Origin: MWAR01 sp035388825
GTDB taxonomy: Bacteria > Muiribacteriota > Ozemobacteria > Ozemobacterales > Ozemobacteraceae
Reading direction: 5' to 3'
DNA: 64,000 nucleotides
Assembly: GCA_035388825.1 (NCBI GenBank)
Contig: DAOOQQ010000001.1
Coordinates: 124,001-188,000 of the forward strand
Under the pieces are notes generated by a model, which saw only the letters and a list, made by a program, of their open reading frames with translations, ran no database searches and was not told the origin of the DNA. Of the stretch, positions 24,875 to 33,438 are shown one piece after another. A program made the translations under genes and the position numbers. How positions within the stretch are numbered: the stretch's first letter is position 1; each line of letters starts with the position of its first letter.

Positions 24875-26248
24875 ATGTCGATCCTGGTTCAGGGAAGCGT
24901 CCGGCGGACGCTGTTCCGGATGGCGTTTCCGATGCTTGCCGGAACGTTCGCGATGAATGCCTACAACCTCGCCGACACCTGGTTCGTCGCGAAGCTGGGA
25001 ACGCTGCCGCTTGCCGCGATGGGCTTTTCCTTCCCCGTCGTCATGCTGCTGACGTTCATGGCAGGCGGCATCGGCACCGGGGTCACGACGCTGGCTTCCC
25101 ATGCCCTCGGCCGGAAGGACCGGCCGCTGGCCGCCCGGATCGTCACGCATGGTTTCCTGCTGACCATGCTGGTTTCCGGCGTGATGTCGGTCGCCGGCTA
25201 CCTGAGTATCGAGCCCGTTTTCACCCGGCTCGGGGCCGATGCGGCGACGCTGCCGCTGATCGGCGAATACATGCGCACCTGGTATCTGGGAGCGGTGTTC
25301 ATGGCTCTGCCCATGATGGGAAACGGCATCCTGATCGCGTTGGGCGACTCGGTTTCGGCCGGCCGCTTCATGATGCTCGGGACGCTTCTCAACGTCGTTC
25401 TCGACCCGATCATGATCTTCGGCTTTCTCGGGTTTCCGGCGCTCGGCATCTTCGGCGCGGCTCTGGCGACGGTCTTCTCGCAGGCCGTTTCGACGGCGTG
25501 GCTGTTCTGGCTGCTGATCCGGAAGCACCGTCTTCTCTGTCTCGAAGCCTGGCATGCCGGCCCGGTCGGCGAGTCGTGGTGGCGCATTCTCGGGTTTGCC
25601 GTGCCGAGCATCATCAGCATGGTGCTGATGCCCGTCTCCTCGGCCGTGATCACCCATCTGCTCAGCCGGTTCGGCCCCGAGGCCGTGGCTGCGGGCGGGG
25701 CGGCGGGCCGCGTCGAATCCTTCGCGTTCGTCATCCCGATGGCGCTCGGGATTTCCCTGACGCCGTTCATGAGCCAGAACTTCGGCGCCGGCCGGCTCGA
25801 CCGCATCGGGGAAGCGAAAAGCCTGGCTGTGCGGTTCGCCCTGGCCTACGGGGCCCTGATCGCGGTGCTCTTCGCCCTCGGGGCACCCGTTCTTGCGGCG
25901 ATCTTCACGAAGGATGCGAAGGTGACCGAGATCCTGACGCTGTATGTGAGCATCATCCCGTTCGGCTACGGCATGATGGAAGTGCACCGCTACTGCGGAT
26001 TTATATTTACTGGTATGCAAAGGCCCGTGCTGGCCACGGTGCTCAATACCGTCCGGGTGCTCGGCCTCCTGATTCCGCTCTCCTGGGCCGGCGCCCGGTA
26101 TGCCGGCATCCTCGGCATCTTCACGGGCCGGCTGATCACCGATCTCACGGTCGGTCTCATCGGCCTCTTCTGGGTCACCCGCGTTCTCCGAGGTGTTTCC
26201 CGTCGGCCGGCACCGCTTGGGGCGGCAATACCGGCGTTGGATGAATGA
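24875..26248 (+). CDS. MATE-family multidrug/cation antiporter
   Basis: 457 residues with about twelve hydrophobic segments. It carries MATE features: N-terminal GSVRRTLFRMAFPMLAGTF, AYNLADTWFVAKLGTLPLAA, GIGTGVTTLASHALG in the first half and MALGISLTPFMSQNFGAG in the second half. It would export drugs or metabolites in exchange for H+ or Na+ at the inner membrane. It follows pdxA by 21 bp with a weak ribosome site (AGAAAG). Confidence 0.92.
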   Translation: MSILVQGSVRRTLFRMAFPMLAGTFAMNAYNLADTWFVAKLGTLPLAAMGFSFPVVMLLTFMAGGIGTGVTTLASHALGRKDRPLAARIVTHGFLLTMLVSGVMSVAGYLSIEPVFTRLGADAATLPLIGEYMRTWYLGAVFMALPMMGNGILIALGDSVSAGRFMMLGTLLNVVLDPIMIFGFLGFPALGIFGAALATVFSQAVSTAWLFWLLIRKHRLLCLEAWHAGPVGESWWRILGFAVPSIISMVLMPVSSAVITHLLSRFGPEAVAAGGAAGRVESFAFVIPMALGISLTPFMSQNFGAGRLDRIGEAKSLAVRFALAYGALIAVLFALGAPVLAAIFTKDAKVTEILTLYVSIIPFGYGMMEVHRYCGFIFTGMQRPVLATVLNTVRVLGLLIPLSWAGARYAGILGIFTGRLITDLTVGLIGLFWVTRVLRGVSRRPAPLGAAIPALDE

Positions 26249-26426
26249 GCCTTCCGGGTCGTTCATGGCCGCTCGGCTTCTGCATAATTTGTGTGACGCG
26301 GTGAGTCTCTCGGACGCTGCGCAGCGGTTCGAAGGACGCACGAGCCCGTCGGGTGGAGTTGCTTCTTGTCCCTCCGGCGGGATTCTCCGATAGTGGAGAG
26401 AGAGATTTCTTTCCCAGGAGGCACCC

Positions 26427-27251
26427 ATGAGGATTACCCTGCGTTTTCTGCTGATGATCGCCCTTTGCGCCGTATTCCTGCCGTCCGCCGCGTGGGCCGA
26501 AACCGTTTCCCAGAGCTTCGAGCACAAGCTCGGCATGAACCAGGCGGCCCAGAGCTGGGAACACCGCATCGATCTGCCCGACGCCCTGGCGCAGCAGGGG
26601 AAGTCGTTCTTCCGCCGCACGCTTTCGCTTTCCGGCAAGCTCGTGATCGAGCGGGAAGAGCTGACCGCAACCTACTACTACATCCGCGTCCATCTGCCCA
26701 AGGCCTTCTTCGGCAGCAAAGGCGCGGTGACGGTGCAGCTCGAGGCCGTCGGGAATCTGCCTCCCTGCGCCCCTGTGGCCCGCCCGACCGGCCTCGCGCT
26801 CGCGAAGAACAGCGACCCGACCGCTCCGACCTTCGCCTGGAACGGGCTCGGCAAGTATGCCGCGGTTTCCCTGTATGATGTGACGGCGAATGCGACGGTG
26901 TTCGAACGCATCGTGGTCGGCGCCCGCACCTGCTCGATGGATGAAGGCCGGCTCGCGGTCGGGCATCATTTCAAATGGGCCGTGTGCGAAAGCGACGAGT
27001 GCGCCCGCTACTCGCCCGAGGCGCAGGCCGGCTTCCGGCTCGAGCTGCGCACCGAGCGGTGCTGGACCTGCAACGGGTACGGCTGGGTCCGGTGCAACAC
27101 CTGCAACGGCACGGGCATCATCGTCACCCAGGGCCAGAACGGGCAGCCCGTCCAGACGGTCTGCTCCTGGTGCCATGGAACGGGCCGCCAGACCTGCACC
27201 CTGTGCAACGGCACCGGCCGCCTCGAACGCCCCGTTGCCATTCCTGAATGA
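26427..27251 (+). CDS. secreted protein with a DnaJ-type cysteine-rich zinc finger
   Basis: 274 residues. The signal peptide is LRFLLMIALCAVFLPSAAWA. Residues ~30-115 and ~120-205 look like two beta-sandwich modules. Residues 212-265 hold exactly four CxxCxGxG motifs (CWTCNGYG, CNTCNGTG, CSWCHGTG, CTLCNGTG), the full zinc-binding set of the DnaJ cysteine-rich domain, but there is no J domain and no substrate-binding domain. If exported, the cysteines would meet an oxidising periplasm, so a disulfide-bonded or zinc-loaded form are both possible. A strong AGGAGG precedes the ATG, and a terminator-like hairpin follows. Confidence 0.8.
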   Translation: MRITLRFLLMIALCAVFLPSAAWAETVSQSFEHKLGMNQAAQSWEHRIDLPDALAQQGKSFFRRTLSLSGKLVIEREELTATYYYIRVHLPKAFFGSKGAVTVQLEAVGNLPPCAPVARPTGLALAKNSDPTAPTFAWNGLGKYAAVSLYDVTANATVFERIVVGARTCSMDEGRLAVGHHFKWAVCESDECARYSPEAQAGFRLELRTERCWTCNGYGWVRCNTCNGTGIIVTQGQNGQPVQTVCSWCHGTGRQTCTLCNGTGRLERPVAIPE

Positions 27252-27277
27252 TACGATAAAATATAGAATTTATCCGT

Positions 27278-27303
27278 CGCCCTCCGGCTTCTGCCGGGGG
27301 GCG
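27278..27303 (+). terminator. terminator-like hairpin after the secreted cysteine-rich protein
   Basis: A 10-bp GC-rich stem (one G-U pair) with a 6-base loop, CGCCCTCCGG at 27278-27287 pairing with 27294-27303, followed by a short T-containing tract (TCGTGTTTCT). Confidence 0.6.
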
Positions 27304-27362
27304 TCGTGTTTCTGCCTGCTTCCTGTGTTACACTGGGGGCCAATCCGCAGGAGGCGACACGC

Positions 27363-27842
27363 ATGACATACGAAGAACTGGCGATGGAACTCGAACGGCT
27401 GTTTCCCGGGGTGCTGGAAAAAGCCTCCGCCGAAGATGCGCGCGAGCTCCGGTCGCTCGAGCTGCCCCAGGAGCTGAAAGCCTTTTACGCGAAACGCGGG
27501 CCGAAATCCGAGCTGGCGATCGGCCGGTTCCGAATGCCGACGGTTTCGGGCCTGATCGATCTCAACGTCTGGGACGAGACCGGCGAGGCGCTGTATGGGC
27601 TCGGCCTGAGCGTGGTCGGCCGGACCGCGGATGGCGGCTACGTCTGCCTGGACATGGCCGGAGCCAACAGCGCCGGCAGCAACGATGTCCTGCTGGCGCC
27701 GGCCGATATCGAGCCGGCGGGCATGGATCTGAAGAAGGCGCGCGCGGCGATGAAATTCCAGGCGGCCGGTCTCGGGGAGCTGCTTTCGAAAGAGCTGGCC
27801 TTCTGCCGGAAGGCGCAGACCGCCGGGAAAAAAGGCAGATGA
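27363..27842 (+). CDS. SMI1/KNR4 (SUKH) family protein
   Basis: 159 residues. The N-terminal helix and strand pattern (ELAMELERLFPGVLEKASAE then SLELPQELKAFYAKRG) matches the SUKH-1 fold, where LPxxLkxFYxxxNG is diagnostic. Such proteins often act as immunity proteins against polymorphic toxins, or as regulators in other settings. No toxin gene or Rhs repeats are adjacent, so an immunity role is not supported by context. AGGAGG lies eight bases before the ATG at 27363, making the longer frame from 27306 unlikely. Confidence 0.75.
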   Translation: MTYEELAMELERLFPGVLEKASAEDARELRSLELPQELKAFYAKRGPKSELAIGRFRMPTVSGLIDLNVWDETGEALYGLGLSVVGRTADGGYVCLDMAGANSAGSNDVLLAPADIEPAGMDLKKARAAMKFQAAGLGELLSKELAFCRKAQTAGKKGR

Positions 27843-27880
27843 AAAAAAGAACCGGGGCGATCCGATGGGATCGCCCCGGT
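27841..27880 (-). terminator. intrinsic terminator of the LysM/beta-barrel gene
   Basis: A perfect 13-bp stem (27851-27863 with 27868-27880) and a 4-base loop. Read on the minus strand it is followed by TCTTTTTTTC, a classic intrinsic terminator about 25 bp after the stop codon. The stem could also slow plus-strand transcription arriving from the SUKH gene. Confidence 0.85.
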
Positions 27881-27905
27881 GGCTTCCGGTGTATCCGGGC
27901 CCGCG

Positions 27906-29294
27906 TCAGTAGTGATACTGCAGCTGGCCCTCGAGCCGGTAGTCGTAGCCGAAGAACATGTCATTGCTGAGCGCGATCGGCGCCGCGAGCGAGACGGCCA
28001 TGCCGGGCTTCACGAAATACCGCAGGCCGAGGGTGAGGTCGGTGCTCCGGCCGTTGTTCACACGGTTGTAGGCATTCACTTCGCCCATGAAAGTGAACGA
28101 CTCGTTCGCCGCATACTCGAAGCCGACGTTCACGAAGACGCCCTCGTGGGCCGTGTTCCCCGAACTGGCTTCGTAGCCGCAGTTGAGGTGGAAGTTCCCG
28201 CCCTCCTTGCGTTTGGTCGAGACGCCGCCGAACAGCTCCCAGGCGTTGTCGCTCTCGTCGTTGCCGATCCTTCGATCGCTGGTCGGGAAGATCGCACCGA
28301 AGCCGAGACACGAGGCCATGTTTTCGTTCTGTGACGAGAACTTCAGCCGCAGCGAAGCATCGCCCATGCCGGAGTCCTCGCCGTCGCGGAAGTTGTAGGT
28401 GATCGGCGCGAAGATGTCGTAGGACTCGAAGGGAAGCTGCAGGCCGAACTCGAAATCCTCCGCCGAGTAGGTGAGAGCGATCGGGAACTGGTAATAGTCC
28501 CCGTCTTCCCCGTTCACCAGACGGGTGCCGTCGCGCTTGACGATCTTGTTCCAGACGACGCCGAAGCCCGTCGAGAACTTCCCCTTGCCGAGCGGGTAGG
28601 CGGCCATCGTGTGCATGAGGCCCGTCATGCCCTCGAGGTTGACCATGCGGCGCGAGTCGTCATCCTTCTTTTCGGTGCCGGGCAGGATGACCTGCGGCAG
28701 CCCCTTGTCAGAATACAGGACCTGGTCGTTCCCGCCCGACACCGGCGGCAACTGGAGAGCCGGCGGTGTTTCAACCGGTGTCTCGACCGCGGGGGCACGG
28801 TAGGTGCGGGTCTTGCGCGCGCGCTTCGTGACGCCCTTCCCGAGGGAGGGGATCCGGAGCACGCGGCCGACCTTCAGCGAGGCCGGGTTGCTGATGCCGT
28901 TGGCCGATGCGATCTTCTTCCAGTATTTCGTCGTGCCGAAGAACTTGCGCGAGATCGAGCCGAGCGTGTCGCCCTTCCGGACGGTATAGCTCTGCGAGCC
29001 GCCGGAGCTCGAGGGGGCCGCCTCGGTCGGCGTATCCTCCTCCATGCCGTCGGCTTCGATCGAAAGGTCGGGGGTGTCCCCCGAGACGAAGGCGATCGAC
29101 TCGTCATCCCCACCCGAGCCGCTCATGCCGAGCGTACCCGGGTCGATGAGCGGGACGTCGGGAGCGGGCGGCGCGGTCGAGATCGTGTCGAGCTCGTACG
29201 CGTTGGGATACTCCTGCGCCGCCAGGGGAGAAGCCTGGAGGTGCAGGGCGAGAAGGCCAGAGAGCAGCAGGAGGCTGAGTGTGCGGTTTGTCAT
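27906..29294 (-). CDS. LysM-domain outer-membrane beta-barrel protein
   Basis: 462 residues. Signal peptide (LSLLLLSGLLALHLQASPLAA), an acidic low-complexity stretch, a LysM domain at ~100-148 (YTVRKGDTLGSISRKFFGTTK ending LKVGRVLRIPSLG) for peptidoglycan binding, a basic/proline linker, then ~220-462 rich in alternating aromatic/hydrophobic strands (FSTGFGVVWNKIV, FEFGLQLPFESYDIFAP, NVGFEYAANESFTFMG) ending in Tyr, as in BAM-inserted barrels. It may be a porin or a structural link between the outer membrane and the wall. ATG 29294 with AAGGAA upstream is preferred over the GTG at 29321. It has its own terminator. Confidence 0.85.
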   Translation of the reverse strand: MTNRTLSLLLLSGLLALHLQASPLAAQEYPNAYELDTISTAPPAPDVPLIDPGTLGMSGSGGDDESIAFVSGDTPDLSIEADGMEEDTPTEAAPSSSGGSQSYTVRKGDTLGSISRKFFGTTKYWKKIASANGISNPASLKVGRVLRIPSLGKGVTKRARKTRTYRAPAVETPVETPPALQLPPVSGGNDQVLYSDKGLPQVILPGTEKKDDDSRRMVNLEGMTGLMHTMAAYPLGKGKFSTGFGVVWNKIVKRDGTRLVNGEDGDYYQFPIALTYSAEDFEFGLQLPFESYDIFAPITYNFRDGEDSGMGDASLRLKFSSQNENMASCLGFGAIFPTSDRRIGNDESDNAWELFGGVSTKRKEGGNFHLNCGYEASSGNTAHEGVFVNVGFEYAANESFTFMGEVNAYNRVNNGRSTDLTLGLRYFVKPGMAVSLAAPIALSNDMFFGYDYRLEGQLQYHY

Positions 29295-29430
29295 GGAGGG
29301 CCGTTCCTTTCCGCTGGTCACCGGTGCGCCGCTCCGAGGGCGGGCGTCGCGCCGAACGATAAGATTCCAGTTCTGTCATCGGCGCGAGGTGGCGAAATCT
29401 TGAGCGATTTCCGTGCAGCGGCTCGCAGGT

Positions 29431-29459
29431 TTGACTCGACTGCAGGCGTGTGCTAGAGT
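29431..29459 (+). promoter_or_regulatory. sigma-70-type promoter of the PhoH/pilin/uvrA operon
   Basis: TTGACT at 29431-29436, a 17-bp spacer and TAGAGT at 29454-29459. It places transcription start near 29466, ruling out translation from the in-frame GTG at 29450 and supporting GTG 29501. Confidence 0.7.
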
Positions 29460-29500
29460 GCAGGCTGATCTACAGCCTTCTCACAAAGGACGGCCCACAC

Positions 29501-30808
29501 GTGAAAAAAACGTTTGTCATCGATACGAACGTCATCCTGCACAGCCACCAGGCGCTGTTTTCCTTCAAGGATAACGATCTGGTCATCCCGCTCGGGGTGA
29601 TCGAGGAACTCGACCGGTTCAAGGGGTTCAATGACGAGCGTGGCCGCGAGGCCCGTTCCGCCGCCCGCGAACTCGACGCTCTCCGCCAGAACGGCCGTCT
29701 GTACGAAGGCATCACCCTGCCCTCCGGCGGAAGTATCCAGGTGCTGATCGACAGCGAGATGGAGATTCCCTACGGCTTCGACAAGGGAAAGGTCGACAAC
29801 CGCATCCTCGCCTGCGCCCTGTTCCTCAAGAAGCAGGGCCGGCCGGTCATCTTCGTCAGCAAGGATATCAACGCCCGCATCAAGGCCGATGCCCTGGGCG
29901 TCGCGACCGAGGATTTCAAGACCAACAAGGTCAACATCGACGAGCTGTACTCCGGCTGGCGCGAGCTCGTGCTTCCGGCGAAAGATATCGAAAGCTTTAT
30001 TGCCAACAAGACGCTCGAGTATGCCGGCAATGATCTGTATCTCAACGAATTCGTGCTGCTCAAGGCGGCCGAGAATGAGAACAAGACGGCGCTGGGCAAA
30101 TTCTGCGGCCAGACGAAGAAGATCATCCCCCTCTACCACCAGCACGCCCGGCCCTGGGGCGTCGAGCCGGCGAACCTTCAGCAGAAGTTCGCGACCGAGC
30201 TGCTGTTGTGCAACGAGATCAGCCTGGTCACCCTGGTCGGTCGCGCCGGTACGGGCAAAACCCTGCTTGCCCTCGCCAGCGGCCTCCAGAAGACGATCGA
30301 CGAGCATGTCTACCGCAAGCTGCTCGTCAGCCGGCCGATCATGCCGCTCGGCAAGGATATCGGCTTCCTGCCCGGCTCGAAGGACGAGAAGTTGAGCCAC
30401 TGGATGCAGCCGATCTTCGACAACCTCGAGTTCGTGATGGACAAGCTGTACAACAATTCCGACGACGTCGACAAGAAGATCAAATTCCTGATCGAGTCGC
30501 AGAAGGTGCAGATCGAGGCCATCACCTACATCCGCGGCCGGAGCATTCCGAAGCAGTTTCTGATCGTCGATGAGGCGCAGAACCTGACCCCGCATGAGGT
30601 CAAGACGATCATCAGCCGCGCTGGCGACGGCACCAAGGTCGTGCTCACCGGCGACCCCTACCAGATCGACAACCCCTACCTCGACAGTTCGTCCAACGGT
30701 CTGAACTTCGTGATCGAGCGTTTCAAGAACAATGCCCTGTTCGGGCACATCATCCTCAACAAGTCCGAACGCTCGTCCCTGTCGGCCCTGGCATCGGAAC
30801 TTTTGTGA
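29501..30808 (+). CDS. PIN-PhoH fusion ATPase (PhoH2 type)
   Basis: 435 residues. The N-terminal PIN nuclease domain (~1-130) starts FVIDTNVILHSHQAL with the conserved acidic residues, and the PhoH ATPase domain follows (~225-435) with Walker A GRAGTGKT and Walker B FLIVDEAQNLTPHEV. PhoH2 proteins of this architecture are reported to act as RNA helicases coupled to ribonuclease activity. The start is GTG 29501, with AAAGGA about ten bases upstream and a promoter just before. It is the first gene of a run extending through pilin-like genes to uvrA; its stop overlaps the next start. Confidence 0.93.
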   Translation: MKKTFVIDTNVILHSHQALFSFKDNDLVIPLGVIEELDRFKGFNDERGREARSAARELDALRQNGRLYEGITLPSGGSIQVLIDSEMEIPYGFDKGKVDNRILACALFLKKQGRPVIFVSKDINARIKADALGVATEDFKTNKVNIDELYSGWRELVLPAKDIESFIANKTLEYAGNDLYLNEFVLLKAAENENKTALGKFCGQTKKIIPLYHQHARPWGVEPANLQQKFATELLLCNEISLVTLVGRAGTGKTLLALASGLQKTIDEHVYRKLLVSRPIMPLGKDIGFLPGSKDEKLSHWMQPIFDNLEFVMDKLYNNSDDVDKKIKFLIESQKVQIEAITYIRGRSIPKQFLIVDEAQNLTPHEVKTIISRAGDGTKVVLTGDPYQIDNPYLDSSSNGLNFVIERFKNNALFGHIILNKSERSSLSALASELL

Positions 30809-31785
30809 TGGCGGGAGGGACCACGGCCACGCACGGCGGGATGCCGCGGCCGGAGACCGGTGCGCTGCACTGCCGGTGCCGGCGGCGGGCGGTGACGTTC
30901 ATCGAGATCGTCATCGCGATGGCCGTTCTGACGATCGCCCTGCTGCCGATCTTCAACATGCTCCACAAGGGAGCCGAGGACACGGACCTCAACGCCTCCC
31001 AGGCGTTCGCGATCACCAAGGCATCGGATGTCCTGAATGCCATGCTCGACAACGTGCCGTTCGAGACGATCCGGATGGGGAATCCCGGGTATCTCAGCAT
31101 CACCGATCTGCCGGCTTCCGAATATAGCCGGTACGATGCGAACTGGCTCAAGGGCATCGCGCAGATGCTGTTCCCGGGCAGCGAGCTCGACGGGAACCGC
31201 GGGTATCCCTGCCGCGGCATCATCACGGATCCCCGAGGCATCAGCTACCTCGTGACCCTGTGTGTCGAGGATCTGGCGGCTCCGACGGCGGCAGCGGACG
31301 CCCGGCCCGACCGGAAGAAAGTCGGCACCGCCTTCCCCGATGCCGCCCCTCAGGATTTCGATCAGCGGAACGAGCTGACGTTCTCCTTCCTGCAGAACCC
31401 GGGGAAGCTGTCCGATCCCAACTGGCTCCAGAAATACAACCCCTTCTCGACCGCGGCCCAGCCCCCCCGCTGGGAGCTCGAACTGTCTCCCGACAAGAAT
31501 GGCGTGGCACAGCCCTCCGAAAACATCTATCGGGATGAAGGCTATGGCGCCGGGGATGATTCGCCCCGGTTCATGGATCCGACGGCTGCCCGGTACACGC
31601 AGCGCATGTCCAGCGAGAAGGTGAATTATACCAAAGACGATACATTCGCCTTCTGCACGATGAAACGGCTCATCGTCGAGATCCAGTGGAACATGGACAA
31701 GAAGTTCTACAAGAATCCGGACTCCGACGGGTCCGACATCCAGCGGATCCATCTCATCACGATGAAGGGGGACATCAACCGATGA
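30808..31785 (+). CDS. prepilin-like protein (PilV/pseudopilin type)
   Basis: 325 residues. A short basic leader (LHCRCRRRA) is followed by VTFIEIVIAMAVLTIALLPIF, a type IV prepilin N-terminus with the conserved Glu at +5 of the mature helix; prepilin peptidase would cut just before VTFIE. The large C-terminal domain is predicted periplasmic and is not recognised. Translation may start at ATG 30808, overlapping the PhoH stop, or at ATG 30841 with GGCGGG upstream. It forms an ATGA-coupled block with the two following pilin-like genes. Confidence 0.8.
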   Translation: MAGGTTATHGGMPRPETGALHCRCRRRAVTFIEIVIAMAVLTIALLPIFNMLHKGAEDTDLNASQAFAITKASDVLNAMLDNVPFETIRMGNPGYLSITDLPASEYSRYDANWLKGIAQMLFPGSELDGNRGYPCRGIITDPRGISYLVTLCVEDLAAPTAAADARPDRKKVGTAFPDAAPQDFDQRNELTFSFLQNPGKLSDPNWLQKYNPFSTAAQPPRWELELSPDKNGVAQPSENIYRDEGYGAGDDSPRFMDPTAARYTQRMSSEKVNYTKDDTFAFCTMKRLIVEIQWNMDKKFYKNPDSDGSDIQRIHLITMKGDINR

Positions 31786-32648
31786 CGAGCGCTCACCGGA
31801 ACGTTTCCCGCAGCGGCATGGCGATCGTCGTCGTCCTGTTTTTCGCGTTCTGCCTGATGATCATGGTCGCGTCGATGTTTTTCCAGCACCGCAATGTGGC
31901 CGGACACAACCGTCTGAATCTGCAGAACCAGCAGGCGTTTTTTGCCGCCCGTGCCGCGATCCAGCACATTCTGCTCAAGGCCAAACTGTTTCCGACCGAG
32001 TTCTACGATGCCGTCGAGTTCAGCCAGGGCAAAAATCCCCTCTGCGATTTTTCCGAGATTCTCGGTACCGATGCCCAGGGGCGCCAGGTGTTCAAGCCCA
32101 TGCAGGGGTTCCCCGGCGTGTATGTCCGGGTGCTGCCGAGCGAGGAGCGTGATGCCAACGAGCGGCCGAAATTCTTCTACATGCAGCTCGAGGGGAAAAA
32201 CGACACCTACATGCGGATGGGAAGCTTTTATAATCCAGATTATAGATACCTGGCCCCGGACATGGCCCGGACCGAGATGGCCATGCGGTATACCCAGCCC
32301 ATAGCCCCCGACATTTCCTGGAAGGCCGGAAAGTATCTCGATTATTATATTCGTGACTGCACGAACATGATCAAGGATGGCAAACACCTGCAGCCGGTTC
32401 TCGAGACGAACATCAGCCCGGTGGTGAAGACCGCCAAATCCTGGAGTCTCGGCGGCGGCTCGGATGGATTCCCCTACACGATGTGCTACCGTGTCACGAA
32501 AGTGAACATCCACGCGATGAAAGAGCTGCGTCGCTACAATGAAGAAGCGATCGAGATCGAGGTCGAGGGCAGCATCATCGACTTCAAGGGATCGCGCTAC
32601 ACCCAGGTCCAGAAGAAAATCCAGAAGATCACCCGCTCGGGGAAATGA
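31782..32648 (+). CDS. PilX-like pilus assembly protein
   Basis: 288 residues. The N-terminus SGMAIVVVLFFAFCLMIMVAS with the following FQHRNVAGHNRLNLQNQQAFFAARAA is the PilX-type pattern: a membrane helix, then a conserved Asn/Gln/Ala-rich amphipathic segment. PilX proteins are minor type IV pilus components lacking the Glu5 of ordinary pilins. Start ATG 31782 overlaps the upstream stop (ATGA), and the gene again overlaps the next by ATGA. AT-rich codon patches at 32221-32250 and 32338-32352. Confidence 0.75.
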   Translation: MTSAHRNVSRSGMAIVVVLFFAFCLMIMVASMFFQHRNVAGHNRLNLQNQQAFFAARAAIQHILLKAKLFPTEFYDAVEFSQGKNPLCDFSEILGTDAQGRQVFKPMQGFPGVYVRVLPSEERDANERPKFFYMQLEGKNDTYMRMGSFYNPDYRYLAPDMARTEMAMRYTQPIAPDISWKAGKYLDYYIRDCTNMIKDGKHLQPVLETNISPVVKTAKSWSLGGGSDGFPYTMCYRVTKVNIHAMKELRRYNEEAIEIEVEGSIIDFKGSRYTQVQKKIQKITRSGK

Positions 32649-33412
32649 TGACGATGCAGGAACAGAAACGAACAGTGCACCGCCCGACACCCGCCGGCCG
32701 CGGCTTTACTCTGTTGGAACTGATGATCGCGGTTTCCCTGCTGGCCGTTTTCCTGTTTTTCGTGTACAAGATCTTCATCGGCGGGTCGAAAACGGCCGGC
32801 CGGTCCCAGTGGACCAACTCCGTCGTCGACGAACTCCGCATCGCGACGGGCTTCCTCGGCAAGGAAATCAAAAGCACCTCGTATCCGACCACGCTGCTGC
32901 GCGACAGCATCTGCGATCCCTCGGACAATCCCGATCCGGCCATCGCCCGCAAGTATTTCCTGAAGATCGCCGCGAACCAGCAGGAACTGCGGGCCCCTGC
33001 CGCCGGCGGCAAGACGAAACTCATGACCTGGTATGTCTGCCAGCCCGAAAAGCCCCCGGCCCCCGGTTCCTACCGGGAGTCGATTCTCTGGTTCGAAGGC
33101 CGATCCAATACGCTCGTCTCGGTCGGCGATCTCGTCGTCGAGATCAACAAGAACACCTTCAAAACCACGCCGGATCAGTATGCCCGGTCCGGCAACCTGA
33201 GCCTCCAGTCCGATGGTGCGCCAGGCCGGCAGGTGCTCGTGCACGATGTCGAGTGGGTCAAGTTCGAGGCCCCGGGGCCTCTTCCGTCCATGGCCACGGA
33301 GTTCCAGCCTCTCAAGATTTCGATCCACTGCGTCTATCCCAAGGACCCCAAAGCGTTCAAGGAAAGCTCCACGATGGCGACCCCCAACGTCGGGCTTGAA
33401 ATTGCGCCATAA
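32645..33412 (+). CDS. prepilin-like protein (PilW/pseudopilin type)
   Basis: 255 residues. A leader with Gly before the cut site (TPAGRG) is followed by FTLLELMIAVSLLAVFLFFVY, a textbook type IV prepilin helix with Glu5; prepilin peptidase should cleave between Gly and Phe. The C-terminal domain contains DELRIATGFLGKEIKST, similar to PilW/GspJ minor pseudopilins. ATG 32645 overlaps the upstream stop. Together with the PilV-like and PilX-like genes this is a minor-pilin set without pilus motor, secretin or peptidase genes nearby. Confidence 0.85.
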   Translation: MMTMQEQKRTVHRPTPAGRGFTLLELMIAVSLLAVFLFFVYKIFIGGSKTAGRSQWTNSVVDELRIATGFLGKEIKSTSYPTTLLRDSICDPSDNPDPAIARKYFLKIAANQQELRAPAAGGKTKLMTWYVCQPEKPPAPGSYRESILWFEGRSNTLVSVGDLVVEINKNTFKTTPDQYARSGNLSLQSDGAPGRQVLVHDVEWVKFEAPGPLPSMATEFQPLKISIHCVYPKDPKAFKESSTMATPNVGLEIAP

Positions 33413-33438
33413 CTCTTCACGGAACCGGTTAACGAACA

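Noticed and set aside
23771..26638. A 955-residue minus-strand ORF opposite the RNase, pdxA and MATE genes
   Set aside because: It is a mirror of GC-ending codons in well-recognised genes; composition is Arg/Glu/His/Pro rich with no family motif or plausible ribosome site.
27363..27842. SUKH protein as immunity partner of a polymorphic toxin
   Set aside because: No toxin, Rhs repeats or secretion tag nearby.
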